A DNA stretch of 48,433 nt, from assembly GCA_964058805.1 (NCBI GenBank), contig CAXKVV010001349.1, positions 1-48,433 on the forward strand. Direction: 5' to 3'. The notes beneath the pieces are model-generated. The model was given only the letters and a program-made list of their open reading frames with translations, was not told where the DNA came from and searched no databases. Positions 1 through 11,237 of the stretch are shown here, piece after piece (position 1 is the first letter of the stretch; each line of letters opens with the position of its first letter). The position numbers and the translations under genes are program-made. Source of the DNA: Schoenoplectus triqueter (taxonomy: Eukaryota > Streptophyta > Magnoliopsida > Poales > Cyperaceae).

Positions 1-274
1 AAGAGACTCTGGATGTCTTATATTCTTAATTTTATGCGGCCTATGTTTGGAATTTCATTCTCTTGAATGGTTTTTGTTGATCATTTTTTATTATTATTTA
101 CATTTGAGATTTATGATCTCTATGCTTTCGGATTGGATTTCATTATGCCTACCCGTTGTTACGTGGGATAAAGGCTTTGTTGTTGTAATGATTTTTGTTG
201 ATCCATTGAGGTTTCATAGGAGATTTAAAAGAAATTACTACTACTGCTGAAAGATAAGTATTTATCTTGCGCAG

Positions 275-857
275 AAAATTTGCAAGCCGAGTGTTTCAAT
301 TGGTCACTGTTACAATTTGATTGACATAAAAAGCCGAAGGATTCTAAATATAGAAACAGCCTCTAGTAACAGGTTCTTCATCCATGAAGTAGGAGAAGAA
401 CCTTTCTTCCATGCAAATATGTATCTCCATTTGAAAATTGATCAGGTAAATGCATCAAGATCACATAGTAATCAGCTGTGTTTTGCACGAAAATGGTATA
501 ACAAATTGTTTGTTTTGCTTTTAAGGTTCAAGATGAGAGTTCTTTGAGTCGACAAAAAAAAGCAGCTGCCCTCCCAGCTGATTCGAGAGAGCAAGCACTT
601 TCATTGCTTGGTGATTCTGACAATAAGAAGTTTCCAATTTTCATGACAGGTACTATTTTTCTTTGAATTTAAGACAATGTATGAAAATCATATGGAATTT
701 GTGTGATGTGTTTTTTTGTTGTTAAAAATTATTTTCAGGTCCGATTCTTCATACTTTATGTACTGTGTTGATTGATGTAGATAGAGAGATGGTGACTATA
801 TACAAAGGCAACCCAAAGAATGAAGATGTATCACATGAGATTTGTATAGATTATTAA
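275..857 (+). CDS. 3' exons of a C45-type (acyl-CoA:6-APA acyltransferase-like) gene, partial
   Basis: Three exons join in frame with canonical splice sites: 275-445 (acceptor after GCAG, donor GTAAAT at 446), 526-649 (acceptor TTTTAAG, donor GTACTA at 650) and 739-857 (acceptor ATTTTCAG), ending at TAA 855-857. The joined reading contains 'DIKSRRILNIETASSNRFF', then 'FFHANMYLHLKIDQ', 'VQDESSLSRQKKAAALP', 'KKFPIFMTG' and 'HTLCTVLIDVDREMVTIY'+'KGNP'. I recognise this from memory as the C-terminal part of the plant peptidase C45 family (NTN-hydrolase fold, related to fungal penicillin acyltransferase), whose plant substrate is unknown. The catalytic Cys and the N-terminal half should lie upstream, beyond the window edge; bases 1-274 look like intron. 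No frameshift or stop interrupts the three exons, so this may be the end of a working gene. The tail 'NEDVSHEICIDY' may differ from the usual end. Confidence 0.62.
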
Positions 858-1720
858 TCTTTTGCTGGAAAATTATGGAAAACTTAAGTTGAATTATTTC
901 CCATCTCATTTGTGCAGCATTTCTTCATCAAAATAAGATATTGAAATTACACGGATGGTGTTTAGATCTGAGATCTGGCTTGTTTGCTACATAAAGTGTA
1001 GAGGACCTCATTACAGTGCAGTTGCGCCTTAATTTTATTGAAAAAAATGATTACAATTAAGGATCTTATGGCATTCAGATAATGTAACGTTTCTGTTTCA
1101 TACTTACTGTAACCAAAAGAAGTGCTTTCAACTAATAAAATATTCGCTATCCAGAAGCAAATTCATGCTAATAAAATATGATTCAGGACAAATCAGGTTT
1201 TTGAATTAGTTAAATATATTGCAATTCGCTAAACTTAAATGTGGCCGAGCTTGCAAAGACTTCACCCCAGCAACCTACAATGGCTTCAAGCCTTCAATTA
1301 TTACTATTATTATTATTTTTTTGAAAAAAGTGGTTTAAAACCACCTGCTTCATTGGAAATAAGAAAGTATAGATTTGAGTACCACATCCTGGTACTTTAG
1401 GTATGTCCAAAAAGCATTGATTTAATACTAACTAGTTTCTTCTAACATCAACAAGTCAACTAACATCATCAGTTTTTACTAGTTCCAAATAGGTTACTTG
1501 TAATATCTAATACTTGCCTGTCATCACCTCAAACTTAGGTAAACTTGTCTGAATAACCAGCTGAAAAAACAACTACCATAAAACGAAAACATACCAAAGA
1601 AAATCCAGCAGTAGAGAAGAGGGTGGGGGTATAATGATAATATAGATATCATTCGCTTTCACCTAATGTAAGCTCCTTACCCATACAGCAAGAGATTTAA
1701 ACCTAATGGTATTAGGGGAG
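858..1720. other. 3' flank of the C45-type gene and spacer
   Basis: A+T-rich, no coding signal recognised. It presumably holds the 3' UTR of the upstream gene. A short TTA/ATT microsatellite lies near 1297-1318. Confidence 0.4.
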
Positions 1721-3270
1721 TTGATTGGGTGGGAAATAGAGAGAATCCTGTCTTCAAATCTGAACCATCTGTGATAAGCCTATCTCAAAATGGAGATTTG
1801 ATCTTGAACCAGTCCCAGAAATTGGTTTGGTCATCAAATGCATCAAGTGCTGAATCGGTATATAGTACCATTCTACATCTCCTTGATACTGGAAACTTTG
1901 TTTTACGCAACCATACGACCCCAAAAATGATGATATGGCAAAGTTTCTACCACCGGGGCCGACACGTGGTTTCCTGGTGCAGAGCTTGGATTCACCAATA
2001 TAAATGGAGAGAACATAAACCTGTCTCTTGTTTCTTGGAAAGGCTCAGGCAACCCTCTCCTGGCATGTATTCTCTTGAAATAGATCCACCTCTAACACGA
2101 GGATTCATCATCAGGGAAATATTTAAAAACATTATTTTTTTTGGCACTTTTCCAAAATGGATAGATATGCAAGATCTTCACAATGGGTTGGTTACATTTA
2201 ATTACACAAATCAGAGTGCGAATGCGACGGATGCTACTCCATGTTTTCAATTGCTTAGCACAGATATTTTACAATTAATCCACAACTATCATCCGAAATG
2301 AAGTAGTCCTGGAGCCAACTGTGCCCATATCTTCTGTGGACCATTCACCTTGTGTGCGACAGCAGTATTTCCTCTTTGTACAAATGACTGCTGGTCCTGC
2401 TGGATGTGCAAGGAATATTTCCTGGAACTGCCATCATCACATTTCTAATGATTCTAATCGCTACTCATTCTATTTATTACAGCAAGAGTGTGAAAGTGCT
2501 TAACAATTGTTCATGCACTGCCTATGCCTCTGGAGCAGAATGTAGTCTCTGGTATGAAGATATGGTGAATATAATTGCAAGAGGTGATGGTATGAGTGGA
2601 GTGCTGATGCATTGTACATCCGTATCGCGGTCTCCGATTTTATGACTATACTGCCCCAAAAGAAGTTGATTATAGGAGGGTTGCATTAATAGTCTTTAAA
2701 GTTTGCTTGATTCTTCTATGGATACTTAGAAGGACACTCGTATTTTTAAGACGGGAGAATGATAATGACCAATTTAGTGCTTATTCTAAGCACAGATAAA
2801 ATATGCAGCAAGGCATTTTTCTGTTAAACTAGGTGAAGGAGGCTTTGGAAGTGTTTTCGAGGGGGTGATTGTTCAATAATACACAAGTAGTTGTGAAGTA
2901 GGGGGGGCCGTTGTCCCTCCTGGTCGGAAATTTTTTCAAAAATATCCATATAATTATATGTATTTTCAGAAAAAAAATAGAAAAATATGTTTATATAGAA
3001 GAATTTTTTTAAAATTTGGCTTCTTCTAAAAAACTTTTTGATTTTTGCCTCCAGACTCAATGTCTGGCCCTGCCGTTGCTGTGAAGAAACTCAAAATTTT
3101 ACGCCAAGAAGAAGTGCAGCCTCGAAGTGAAGTACAAACAATTGGAATGATTGGTCACATCAATCTTGCCCGACTTCTTGGATTTTGTAATGAAGGCACA
3201 GAAATTTGGTTTATTGGACTCTCATGTCTTCAAAGAAAGCTTTAGCATTTTAAGCTGGGAACAGACGATT
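1721..3270 (+). pseudogene. S-receptor-like kinase pseudogene (array copy 1)
   Basis: Pieces of one G-type lectin receptor kinase appear in order but in changing frames. The B-lectin part spans 1721-1960 ('SLSQNGDLILNQSQKLVWSS', 'LLDTGNFVLRNH', 'IWQSF'). The frame shifts just after IWQSF, where family members continue DxPTDTWLPGA. S-locus glycoprotein remnants follow at 2045-2230 ('FGTFPKWI', 'LVTFNYTNQ'). An EGF start is at about 2331 ('IFCGPFTLC') and PAN remnants at 2400-2600 ('CARNISWNC', 'NNCSCTAYASGAECSLWY'). A degraded membrane segment lies near 2680-2740, and the kinase glycine loop near 2830-2865 ('GEGGFGSVFEG'). Kinase sequence resumes at about 3079 ('[12 protein letters not shown]', '[10 protein letters not shown]') and dies after 'FSILSW'. 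The signal peptide, the first part of the lectin domain and the whole kinase C-lobe are missing. Its PAN segment resembles copy 4 more than copy 2. A 180-bp insertion splits the lysine region. It cannot encode a receptor. Confidence 0.85.
2899..3078. mobile_element. 180-bp hAT-like insertion in the kinase pseudogene
   Basis: The kinase reading is interrupted exactly here and resumes after it. The flanking 8-mers are TTGTGAAG (2891-2898) and CTGTGAAG (3079-3086), a 7/8 target duplication covering the Ala-Val-Lys codons; the paralogue at 8561-8569 has the single uninterrupted site. The right end TGGCCCTGCCGTTG resembles the TGGCTCCGCCACTG-type ends of small plant hAT elements. The left end starts in a run of seven G. 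Its length is close to the elements at 12907 (181 bp) and 46980 (176 bp). Confidence 0.6.
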
Positions 3271-4538
3271 ATTAAATCCATAAACCTATTCAGGCTAAGA
3301 AAGATAGAAAATTTTGGTGCCCTGTATACACTATTGTAAGATGTGTTTTTCAAGTTGCATTATATATTGAAATAGTTGCCACAGTGGTATTGCCACCAGG
3401 CACCAGGCAAGACAGTGCATACATGGGCAGTCCATCTTGTACACTACTTGTTCGATGAAAAGCCTCTGAGAGGGACTCCCCCGCACCAAAAGCTTGATGA
3501 GATGCTTCTTAGAGAGAGGAGCAACGTTGGGCTGTATGATTTCTATATATTTGGTTGCATGTATGCAATTTTGCCTCCCCCATCACCGGCCACCGCCCAA
3601 ATTTAACACTACCAAGTTTCAAGCTTATTCATACTCTGGTCCAAGAACATAGTCAAATTGTTTCATTAATCAGCTCGAAACTCGCTTCTTTTTGCACCTA
3701 TGACCCATCTAAGGGAAATGAGGACTAGAGAAACGAATCAGATCTGTACACGATATAAACTTTGTAAACTGAAAAATTCAAAATTGCTAAATCATATCTT
3801 TGAAATACCTCAATCTCTCTCTTTCATTTTTTTTAACTTATGCTCAAAGAAGTGATATAAATCACATCTAATGATTTTATATTGACAATTTAATTTATAT
3901 TAGTCCATATTTTATTTTTTATTTTTTTCCATCTCACATCAACCGAGCATTTCATGTAAACGTGAACCCAATTATCCCTCCCCTATATTTTGAAAAAAAA
4001 ATAATTAATTTTATTTATTTATTCTGGTGTTCCATCTACGCGTGTCACAATCTGATGAATCAACACAATCTGATCCAAATTCGATCCAATTCAAAATGAT
4101 CTAAAAATAAATAATTAGTTATTATAATCAATATTTTTTGATCCTCACACATTGGTCGGAAACGGACCGGACTAACCCATCCATTTTGTGTCTTAACACT
4201 AATTAGAGCTGGTATATACTAATAAGATTATTAATATATTAATTAATATTAAAATGCTTAAATATACAATGAATATTATTAACTTAAGGATAAATGTGAC
4301 TCATTTTACTTAAAAAATTGTTTTTAATCCCTGAATTTGTATATTGATCTAAATGTAATCACTTCCATCTAATTCCGTTAAATAATGGATGAAAACATCA
4401 ACACCGTCATGGTCATCTTCTTCCTTTTTACTCGCGTCTTTGAACTGCTTCCTCACCCACACCAACCTCCCATCCCGAGTAGGTTGGTCAGCGTGTAAGA
4501 ATCTGATAAGAAACGATAGAGAATCAGATAATTGGACT
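3271..4538. other. spacer after pseudogene 1
   Basis: No gene recognised. The open stretch 3376-3606 (76 codons) has no family resemblance that I can see. From 3780 the sequence is A+T-rich. Confidence 0.35.
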
Positions 4539-4546
4539 CTTTCAAG

Positions 4547-4845
4547 TAGAGGAAGTAGATGTGGTAATCGGACTGGTCGGGTTAGATTCGGGTTCGGATC
4601 GTATAAGTCGGGTTAGTTTGATTTTTTTGAAAAAAATTGAATCGGGTTGGGCCGGGTCAGAGTCGGATCAGGTCAATTTACATATGTTTTTTCAGATTTT
4701 TGATAAATTTCGATTGGATTGTAGATTATTTGATCTCGGATTGAGTTCGGATCAGGTTGGATAAGTTTAATTTTTTTAAAAATCATATCATATTGAGTTC
4801 AAATCTAAAGGGATGTGACAGATTTCTCGGATTCCGCCGCCTCTA
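4547..4845. mobile_element. hAT-like MITE, TAGAGG family, 299 bp
   Basis: Perfect 8-bp target duplication CTTTCAAG at 4539-4546 and 4846-4853. The left end is TAGAGGAAGTAGATGTGG and the right end is CCGCCGCCTCTA, so the terminal 6 bp are inverted repeats. The interior has repeated GGGTCGGGT/CGGATCGG motifs. The middle (TTTTTTCAGAT.. to ..GATTGGATTG) matches, in reverse complement, the middle of the element at 40991-41228, so the two are relatives in opposite orientation. No transposase is present. Confidence 0.85.
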
Positions 4846-4853
4846 CTTTCAAG

Positions 4854-5437
4854 GCATGAACATCCTCGGGGTTTAATCCCTTCAGAAATTCTCAATTCCA
4901 GTTCCCTAATCAGTTTGGAGAAAATATTATGACCAATTAGCATTTCATCGAACGAGAAAACCTTTTTCATTGCGAACTCTGTAATTCAGTTGCTATTTTT
5001 ATTTAGTTTAGTTTCGTTTTGAAGATGTGCACTATTATTTCGATCTATATTCGGTATTAAGTATTGTTTTTTCAAATATTTATTTTGAAAAGCAATGAAA
5101 ACGCAATTTTAGTTTTCGTCTACAAAACGTGTTCATTTTAATTTCTATTTCGACAACCAATTTTTAAATCAAGCAGATAGTTTTTTATTGTAAAATATTT
5201 CTGATGTTATAAGAGGAACGGCATTCAATAGGGATCATAAATAAAATATAAACAATTTTATTTTTAAATTAAGGAGCTAATTAATTTTTAACATTGAATT
5301 ATTGGATGTAATATTTTTGCATCGTAATTGTACCTAGATATTACAAAACGAAAAGACATTCAGTATATAAAAGTAATATCGAAATATTGCACAAATTTGA
5401 AAGTAAGAAAGGTACATAATTGTCAAATTTACATAAA
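4854..5437. other. spacer
   Basis: A+T-rich sequence between two transposon insertions. No coding or RNA signal seen. Confidence 0.35.
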
Positions 5438-5779
5438 AGCATTTTTAATGGGAGTTTTTAATGAGTTACTAAATTCTATGTGGCAATTATTATTTTAATT
5501 TTTGGATATGAGAAGAATTTTTAATTTAGAAACTCTAGAAGATAGTTGTTAAATTAGAAATTCAGTTCTAAACGCCACGTCATTTAGAAACACACTTGAT
5601 TTAGCGTTGGAGAACAGAAATTTCAATTAATTAATTTCTTCTCATTGAGTGGAGCCAATAACAACCCTAATTAAAATTTCTAAAATGAATTCAGCAATTG
5701 AGTGCTTTTTTTAATTGAATATTTCTAATTAATGTGGCCACAATAACAACTCAAAAATCAATATAGCTTGGAGATGCTC
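5438..5779. mobile_element. Tourist/Harbinger-like MITE, 342 bp
   Basis: Flanked by TAA at 5435-5437 and 5780-5782. The right end GGAGATGCTC is the reverse complement of the common plant MITE start GAGCATCTCC; the left end AAGCATTTTTAATGG is a decayed partner. The subterminal GAGTTACTAAATTCTATGTGGC on the left pairs loosely with GAGTTGTTATTGTGGCC on the reverse of the right side. The 3-bp TAA duplication fits PIF/Harbinger-type insertion. Confidence 0.55.
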
Positions 5780-5782
5780 TAA

Positions 5783-7120
5783 CATACTCACTGGTTAAAA
5801 ATAAGAGGAGTGATAATTGTTTCCTTATCTCTACATTACATTTGCATTATTAAGCATAAATATTTTTTAAAAGTATATAGCCTCTAATTTAGATCTTGAA
5901 TTATATGTTTTTGAAAAATATTTATATGGTGTGCAAATTGGATAATTATATCCGTTGCAGATAACTATTACGAAACGTGCAGCGGGTCATTATATTACAA
6001 ACCATTCTCAAAATAATATCCATTGCCCCTAAGGCCCTAACAATAACAACAATAAGAAAATACTGCAAACAGTAATTCCCAACATATAAGTCTTCTCTTC
6101 TCTGCTTTCTATGTACCACATAAATATTTTATTTTTGCATATGCAATAAAATAAGAAAGTTCATTGAATAGACAAAACGAGACGTTGAAGGGACTGCCAA
6201 TTCAAGTCCGCACGTTGACTTTGTCTACTTATTGGAAAAATAAAGATTATTAAACAAAAATTAAATTCGAGAACCATGTCAGTTATTTGCATATATACTT
6301 ACTCATTTGTATGGGCGGAACTAAAAACGATCGATAGGGATAACCGGTTCAAATAAATAGAATATTCAGATAAAAAAAATTATTTTTTATCATATAATTT
6401 TTATTTTTCAGTGAACCGAATGTGTATTCGGATGTCGGCCGTAACCTACCTTGATTCCTTAACTGTCCATTTGTCCTGTATATCATTACTTCAAACGATC
6501 CCTATACATTTATTTTTAAGGGATTTTGACTAATCATGTTGACTACGAATCTAGATGTATACCAACTACATTTACCCCAGCAACTCTATTCAACAAGTTT
6601 GGGCCCATCATTGCGTGATAAAAAGTGTGTAATACATAGACGACACAAGAGATGTCTGTTTATCTTTGTTCATATTTTAATTTCTGAAACCTGGCATAGA
6701 TAGACGACACGAGAGATGTATCATACCCCACAGAAAATATAATGTTTGTTTCCTTTTTCAAATTGTGTATATAAGGTACCATATAAGTTGTCTTTTACCA
6801 GATATTGCTCAATTTTATATATAAGTTTTCATTTTGTTATTCCACTTAAAAAGGTGTTAGGGACCCATCATTTTCTTAGACTTTTTTTACCCTTTACTGA
6901 AAAAATCTTATAGACTTTTTAGTTACCCTGCCTTCAACATAAAAATATCCACTTGGACTTTTTGACTTATGGTCATCGTCTAACTACATTAATATTAACA
7001 CGTCGAACTTATCAATAACAGGACAGAGTCAATTACGTAACCTCTGATTTCTACAGTTTTTCTCGTCTTCTGAATTTTATTTGAGCTTTTGCAAGGATCC
7101 ATTCTCTTTCCCCAATCATA
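5783..7120 (+). promoter_or_regulatory. upstream region of receptor kinase copy 2, with W-box cores
   Basis: No gene seen. Three TTGACT hexamers (W-box core, bound by WRKY factors in defence promoters) lie on the plus strand at 6215-6220, 6539-6544 and 6962-6967. Such hexamers also occur by chance at this length, so a regulatory role is inference. No convincing TATA box was found in the 100 bases before the start codon. Confidence 0.25.
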
Positions 7121-9388
7121 ATGGAGAAACTATCCTGCTCCATCATCTTACTGTTGTGTTCTATCCATCTCACTTGTGCAACGCATATCCTCCTTCCAGG
7201 TGAGTCACTCAATTCAAATCAGAGTTTAGTTTCACAAAACGGTGAATTTAAGTTTGGTTTCTTCAATCTTGGTTCATGGTATACCGATCACTGCTACATA
7301 GGCATTTGGTTCACATATGAGGATTTAGATTGGAACTATGTGTGGATTGGGAACACACAAAGTCCTGTCAACTTATCCCTGTCATATGCATTAAACCTAT
7401 CTCGAAATGGAAATTTAATCTTAACCCAGTCTCATGAACAGATATGGTCAACAAATGTAGAAAAGAGGGAACAAAACAGTACAATTCTAGTTCTTCTTGA
7501 TACAGGAAACCTAGTTTTACGTGATCATACCAATTCCAGTAAAGTGATATGGCAAAGCTTTGACCATCCAACTGACACCTGGCTTCCTGGCGCCTGGCTT
7601 GAGTTGAACAACGAAAATGGGAAAAGTTCTCTTGTTTCACGGGTAGACGATTCTGACCCATCTGCTGGAGCTTATTCCGTTGAGATGAATGAGATCTGGG
7701 ATTTCATTGTGACAGATAAATATAATAACAGAAGTTACACTGGTACTTTCCCCTCCTGGCTACCTATTCAATACAACAATGGTTTCATAACAATAAATCC
7801 TCCGTACTATGTGACAGTAAATATGGAGGGTGGAGTTAATATATGGAAGAGGGCTGAATTGCTTTATGGATTTCATCTGTGTACATTGAACTGTGGTCCT
7901 TTTGGTCTTTGCATTTCAAATTTTGGTTCTGGTAATTATTCATGCCAATGTCCATACGGTTTCCGACCCACATCTTCTGAAGAATTTTCTGTTCAAAACT
8001 ACAGTGCTGGTTGTGTAAGAAATGTTTCATTGAACTGCACAACACAATCTATTATTGGCTCTAACAACTACACATTCCATCAATTAGACAACTTACTTCA
8101 GTGGCCTTATGACAGAAGACACATGAGTGCTTTGAGCAAGGAAAAATGTGAAAATGCATGCCTAAGGAATTGTTCATGCACGGGCTTTGCTTGGCGTCCA
8201 GGTTATTGCTACCCTTTGTATGGAGAACTGTGGGACATAATTATCAGCAATGATGCACAGATCGGGGAATCAATTTATATTCGTCTGGCAATATCCTCCA
8301 ATTTCATCATCAAAGGAACTTATCACAAAAATATTAAGTTGATAGTAGGGGTGGTTATAATTATTGTGATTGTTTGTTTCCTACTTATTTGGATATTTAT
8401 AAGAAGATTCCTGTGTGTCAAAGTGGTGAATTTTGATTATTATCTGAGCTGTTACACCTATAACCAGATGAAGAATGCAACAAAAAGTTTCTCCACCAAA
8501 CTTGGTGAAGGAGGCTTTGGATGTGTTTTCAAGGGGCAATTGATTGATTACACTAAAATAGCAGTGAAGAAACTAAAAGTTGTTGGACAGGAGGAGAAGC
8601 AGTTTCGAACTGAGGTACAAACACTTGGAATGATTCGGCATAGCAATCTTGTTGGTCTTCTTGGGTTTTGTGCTGAAGGCAAGAGAAGGCTTCTTGTGTA
8701 TGAGTATATGCCAAATGGTTCTTTGGATTCACATCTCTTCAAAGAAGGCTCTAACATTCTAAGCTGGAAAAATCGATATAAAATTTCAGTTGGGATAGCA
8801 AGGGGATTAGCCTATTTGCATGAACAATGTCGAGATTGTATCATTCATTGTGACATCAAGCCAGAAAATGTACTCTTGGATGAACAATTTTCCCCCAAAA
8901 TTGCTGATTTTGGTCTGGCAAAGCTTCTCGGCCGAGACTTCAGTCGTGTATTGACTACAATGAGGGGAACAATTGGATATATGGCACCTGAGTGGATTTC
9001 AGGAGAAGCTATAACACAAAAGGCCGATGTTTATAGTTTCGGCATGATGCTGTTTGAAATAATATCAGGGAGGCGGAATGCAGGAAAATTCAACAATACT
9101 AGGTACCCCTACTTTCCTCTTTATGCCACCAAAAAGATGAATGAAGGAGAGGTTATTTGTTTGTTGGATAAAAACCTTGGGGTAAATGTGAATGCTGTCG
9201 AGCTAATACACGCATGTAAGGTTGCTGGTTGGTGCATCCAGGATTCTGAAGCACGGCGACCATCCATGGGAAAAGTTGTATTGATGCTCCAAGGTGTCAT
9301 TGATGTGGGCATCCCTCCTGTTCCACATTCACTCCTAAATATTGTGGATGCTGAGAATTATTCATTTGATAACACATTTGAAGGCTAA
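7121..9388 (+). CDS. G-type lectin S-receptor-like Ser/Thr kinase, SD-2b (array copy 2)
   Basis: Intact single-exon gene of 755 residues, the usual length for At2g19130-type receptors. Order: signal peptide (about 1-20), B-lectin domain (about 23-150, 'LLPGESL', 'IWQSFDHPTDTWLPGA'), S-locus glycoprotein region, EGF-like 'CGPFGLC' near 258, PAN region (about 320-395, 'CENACLRNCSCTGF'), membrane segment about 406-428, then kinase. Kinase landmarks are the glycine loop GEGGFG from 462, catalytic Lys483, HCD with Asp578, DFG 596-598 and APE 622-624. HCD in place of HRD makes it a non-RD kinase, a class often tied to immune signalling. It probably sits in the plasma membrane and phosphorylates Ser/Thr on partners; the ligand is unknown. 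'WCIQDSEARRPSM' near the C-lobe end is typical of the family. The start is chosen because the signal peptide begins there and the context is TAATGG. The closest relative in the window is pseudogene 3. Confidence 0.95.
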   Translation: MEKLSCSIILLLCSIHLTCATHILLPGESLNSNQSLVSQNGEFKFGFFNLGSWYTDHCYIGIWFTYEDLDWNYVWIGNTQSPVNLSLSYALNLSRNGNLILTQSHEQIWSTNVEKREQNSTILVLLDTGNLVLRDHTNSSKVIWQSFDHPTDTWLPGAWLELNNENGKSSLVSRVDDSDPSAGAYSVEMNEIWDFIVTDKYNNRSYTGTFPSWLPIQYNNGFITINPPYYVTVNMEGGVNIWKRAELLYGFHLCTLNCGPFGLCISNFGSGNYSCQCPYGFRPTSSEEFSVQNYSAGCVRNVSLNCTTQSIIGSNNYTFHQLDNLLQWPYDRRHMSALSKEKCENACLRNCSCTGFAWRPGYCYPLYGELWDIIISNDAQIGESIYIRLAISSNFIIKGTYHKNIKLIVGVVIIIVIVCFLLIWIFIRRFLCVKVVNFDYYLSCYTYNQMKNATKSFSTKLGEGGFGCVFKGQLIDYTKIAVKKLKVVGQEEKQFRTEVQTLGMIRHSNLVGLLGFCAEGKRRLLVYEYMPNGSLDSHLFKEGSNILSWKNRYKISVGIARGLAYLHEQCRDCIIHCDIKPENVLLDEQFSPKIADFGLAKLLGRDFSRVLTTMRGTIGYMAPEWISGEAITQKADVYSFGMMLFEIISGRRNAGKFNNTRYPYFPLYATKKMNEGEVICLLDKNLGVNVNAVELIHACKVAGWCIQDSEARRPSMGKVVLMLQGVIDVGIPPVPHSLLNIVDAENYSFDNTFEG

Positions 9389-10306
9389 AGTAGTAAATTG
9401 ACAATAATTTGGCTTGCTAGTTTTAATTGTTGTAAACATGCTTCAGATTCGTATTGTATTTGGTCCATCAAGAAGCGTTTAGTAGGTAATATCCATATCA
9501 TACATTTACATTTTCTGCATTTTTTTTCTTTTTCTTTTTACACCGTTTGGAAATTTCGGTTCATTCTCTTGTCAGAAAATTTCCATTTCAATTAATCTGG
9601 AAAGCAATGGCAGAGGATTGTATATTTGTCTGGGTTGAGGGTTTGTATGAGCTTCAAGTACAAACTGAACGTCTCCAATCAGTACCTGTAACTCGTTTCC
9701 TGGCATTGTTTTTACAGGGCAACACTAGATTTAAATAAGGTCCAAGCAAACAAACATCGTGCATCAGTAATTAAGTTAATAGCAGGCTATTTTGATCTGA
9801 AAACAAGCATGATCATGGAAACTTCTACTTTGTTAAGCAAAGGAGTAGGATCTAACAACCGCCACTTCTGTTTTACTTACTATTTGCCAGTTGCCATTGC
9901 CAGTCTGCTCTGACCAAGAATCTACGCACATGCAACGCTGCATGCACAACAAGTGCTCGATCAAATGCCTCTTAGAGCAAATTCGAATTGGTAATTTGCC
10001 ACTTTTGATAAACCAGTAAACCACCTGAGATCGCATGTATTTTCGGTGATACCGTTCGATCGGTGCTTGGTTCATATACGATTCGGTGACTGGTTTCGTG
10101 ATCGCTACTGAGATCCATTTATTCACGGAGGCCGACAGTGCCCCTTGTCTTGTGCCCTATCAATTGAATTCGCCTTCTCTTCTGTCAACTGCCGACGAGG
10201 AGAGGACAATAAGCTTGACCTAGACGATTGAAATCTATGTGCATCTTGATTCACAAATTGATATGCTCACGGTTTATAAATTTGCAATTTAATTGATTTT
10301 GTCAAC
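9389..10306 (+). repeat. 3' flank of copy 2, duplicated after copy 3
   Basis: Sequence after the stop codon (GGCTAAAGTAGTAA.., TGTAAAC.., CCTATTGTAT-like stretches, then TGCTCGATCAAATGCCTCTTA near 9954-9974) matches the 3' flank of pseudogene 3 (12366-13160) step by step. It probably includes the 3' UTR of copy 2. No separate gene recognised; open stretches 9398-9738 and 9833-10126 (minus) look accidental. Confidence 0.6.
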
Positions 10307-10309
10307 TTA

Positions 10310-10611
10310 GAGTATGCCCGGAGTTGCTATTTAGTAATATAATGTCATTGTATAATTTTAGTTATAGCATTGAAGGATCGATTTCTAATTCAGAAACTTT
10401 AGTGTTAGTTACTAATTTAGCAATCTAGTTTATATAATTGATGTCTGACGCGATTTTCAATTGAGCTAAAACTAAACATCTGACGATTTAAAAACAAATA
10501 AATATAATTTCAGCATTAAAAAATAAATCTAAAAATTGAAAACTATCATTCTATACCTGATGTGTCTAAAAATAAATATTTAGAAACTATTCACCATTGA
10601 AGGAGATGCTC
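10310..10611. mobile_element. Tourist/Harbinger-like MITE, 302 bp
   Basis: Flanked by TTA at 10307-10309 and 10612-10614. The left end GAGTATGCCCGGAGTTGC pairs imperfectly with the reverse of the right end, GAGCATCTCCTTCAATGG, and both arms continue to a shared ATAG/TTAG. Non-coding. Confidence 0.6.
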
Positions 10612-10614
10612 TTA

Positions 10615-11237
10615 GGAGAAGTCAAAACTCTTCCCGGTCTTTCTTTATTCTCTTTTTTTTTTTTTAATTCTTACGCAAATTATTTTATTATTCAACTCTG
10701 CAACTGATTAGTTTCATTATGCATATTAAAATATTTTATTATTTAAGTTATTTAAGCTTTTTTGTTAATACAAACTTCCATCTATGCTGCTTCTACACAA
10801 CTTATCCTAAATTAGTAAAAAATGAGGATTGTTTTTGACGTAGTTAACTAACATAAAAATATAAATTTTCTTATAAAAATTAAATTTAATGGGTTTCATG
10901 TCTAGTCTACTCCAACAAGTTTGAGAATAAAAATTTAAAAACAAAAATTTCTTTTGTTAATATAGATGATAATAAGTTTTACTTTTATATGAAATGTTGC
11001 AAGTTCAAACTAAAAGAAATATATAAAAACTAATATATATCAGAGTTTATGAAATCTCTATTTAAAAAAAATTGAAATATTTCTCATCGTTCTTAGTCAT
11101 GGTGTAACTTCATCAATCTAATATATATCAGAATTTTTTTTTTATGAAGCAGAGGGTGATTTCTCAGGTATTTCTTGCTTGTAGATTTCTTTCAGGCAGC
11201 ATTACAAGGATTTCTTATATTTTCGTGCAACAACAGG
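10615..11237. other. spacer before pseudogene 3
   Basis: A+T-rich, no coding signal. Close to the ATG of pseudogene 3 the sequence becomes less A+T-rich, probably old 5' leader. Confidence 0.35.

Noticed and set aside
3376..3606. 76-codon open frame after pseudogene 1
   Set aside because: No family resemblance, no splice or start context; kept only as spacer.
6313..6450. GGGCGGAACTAAAAACG as a possible transposon start
   Set aside because: No matching right end or target duplication found.
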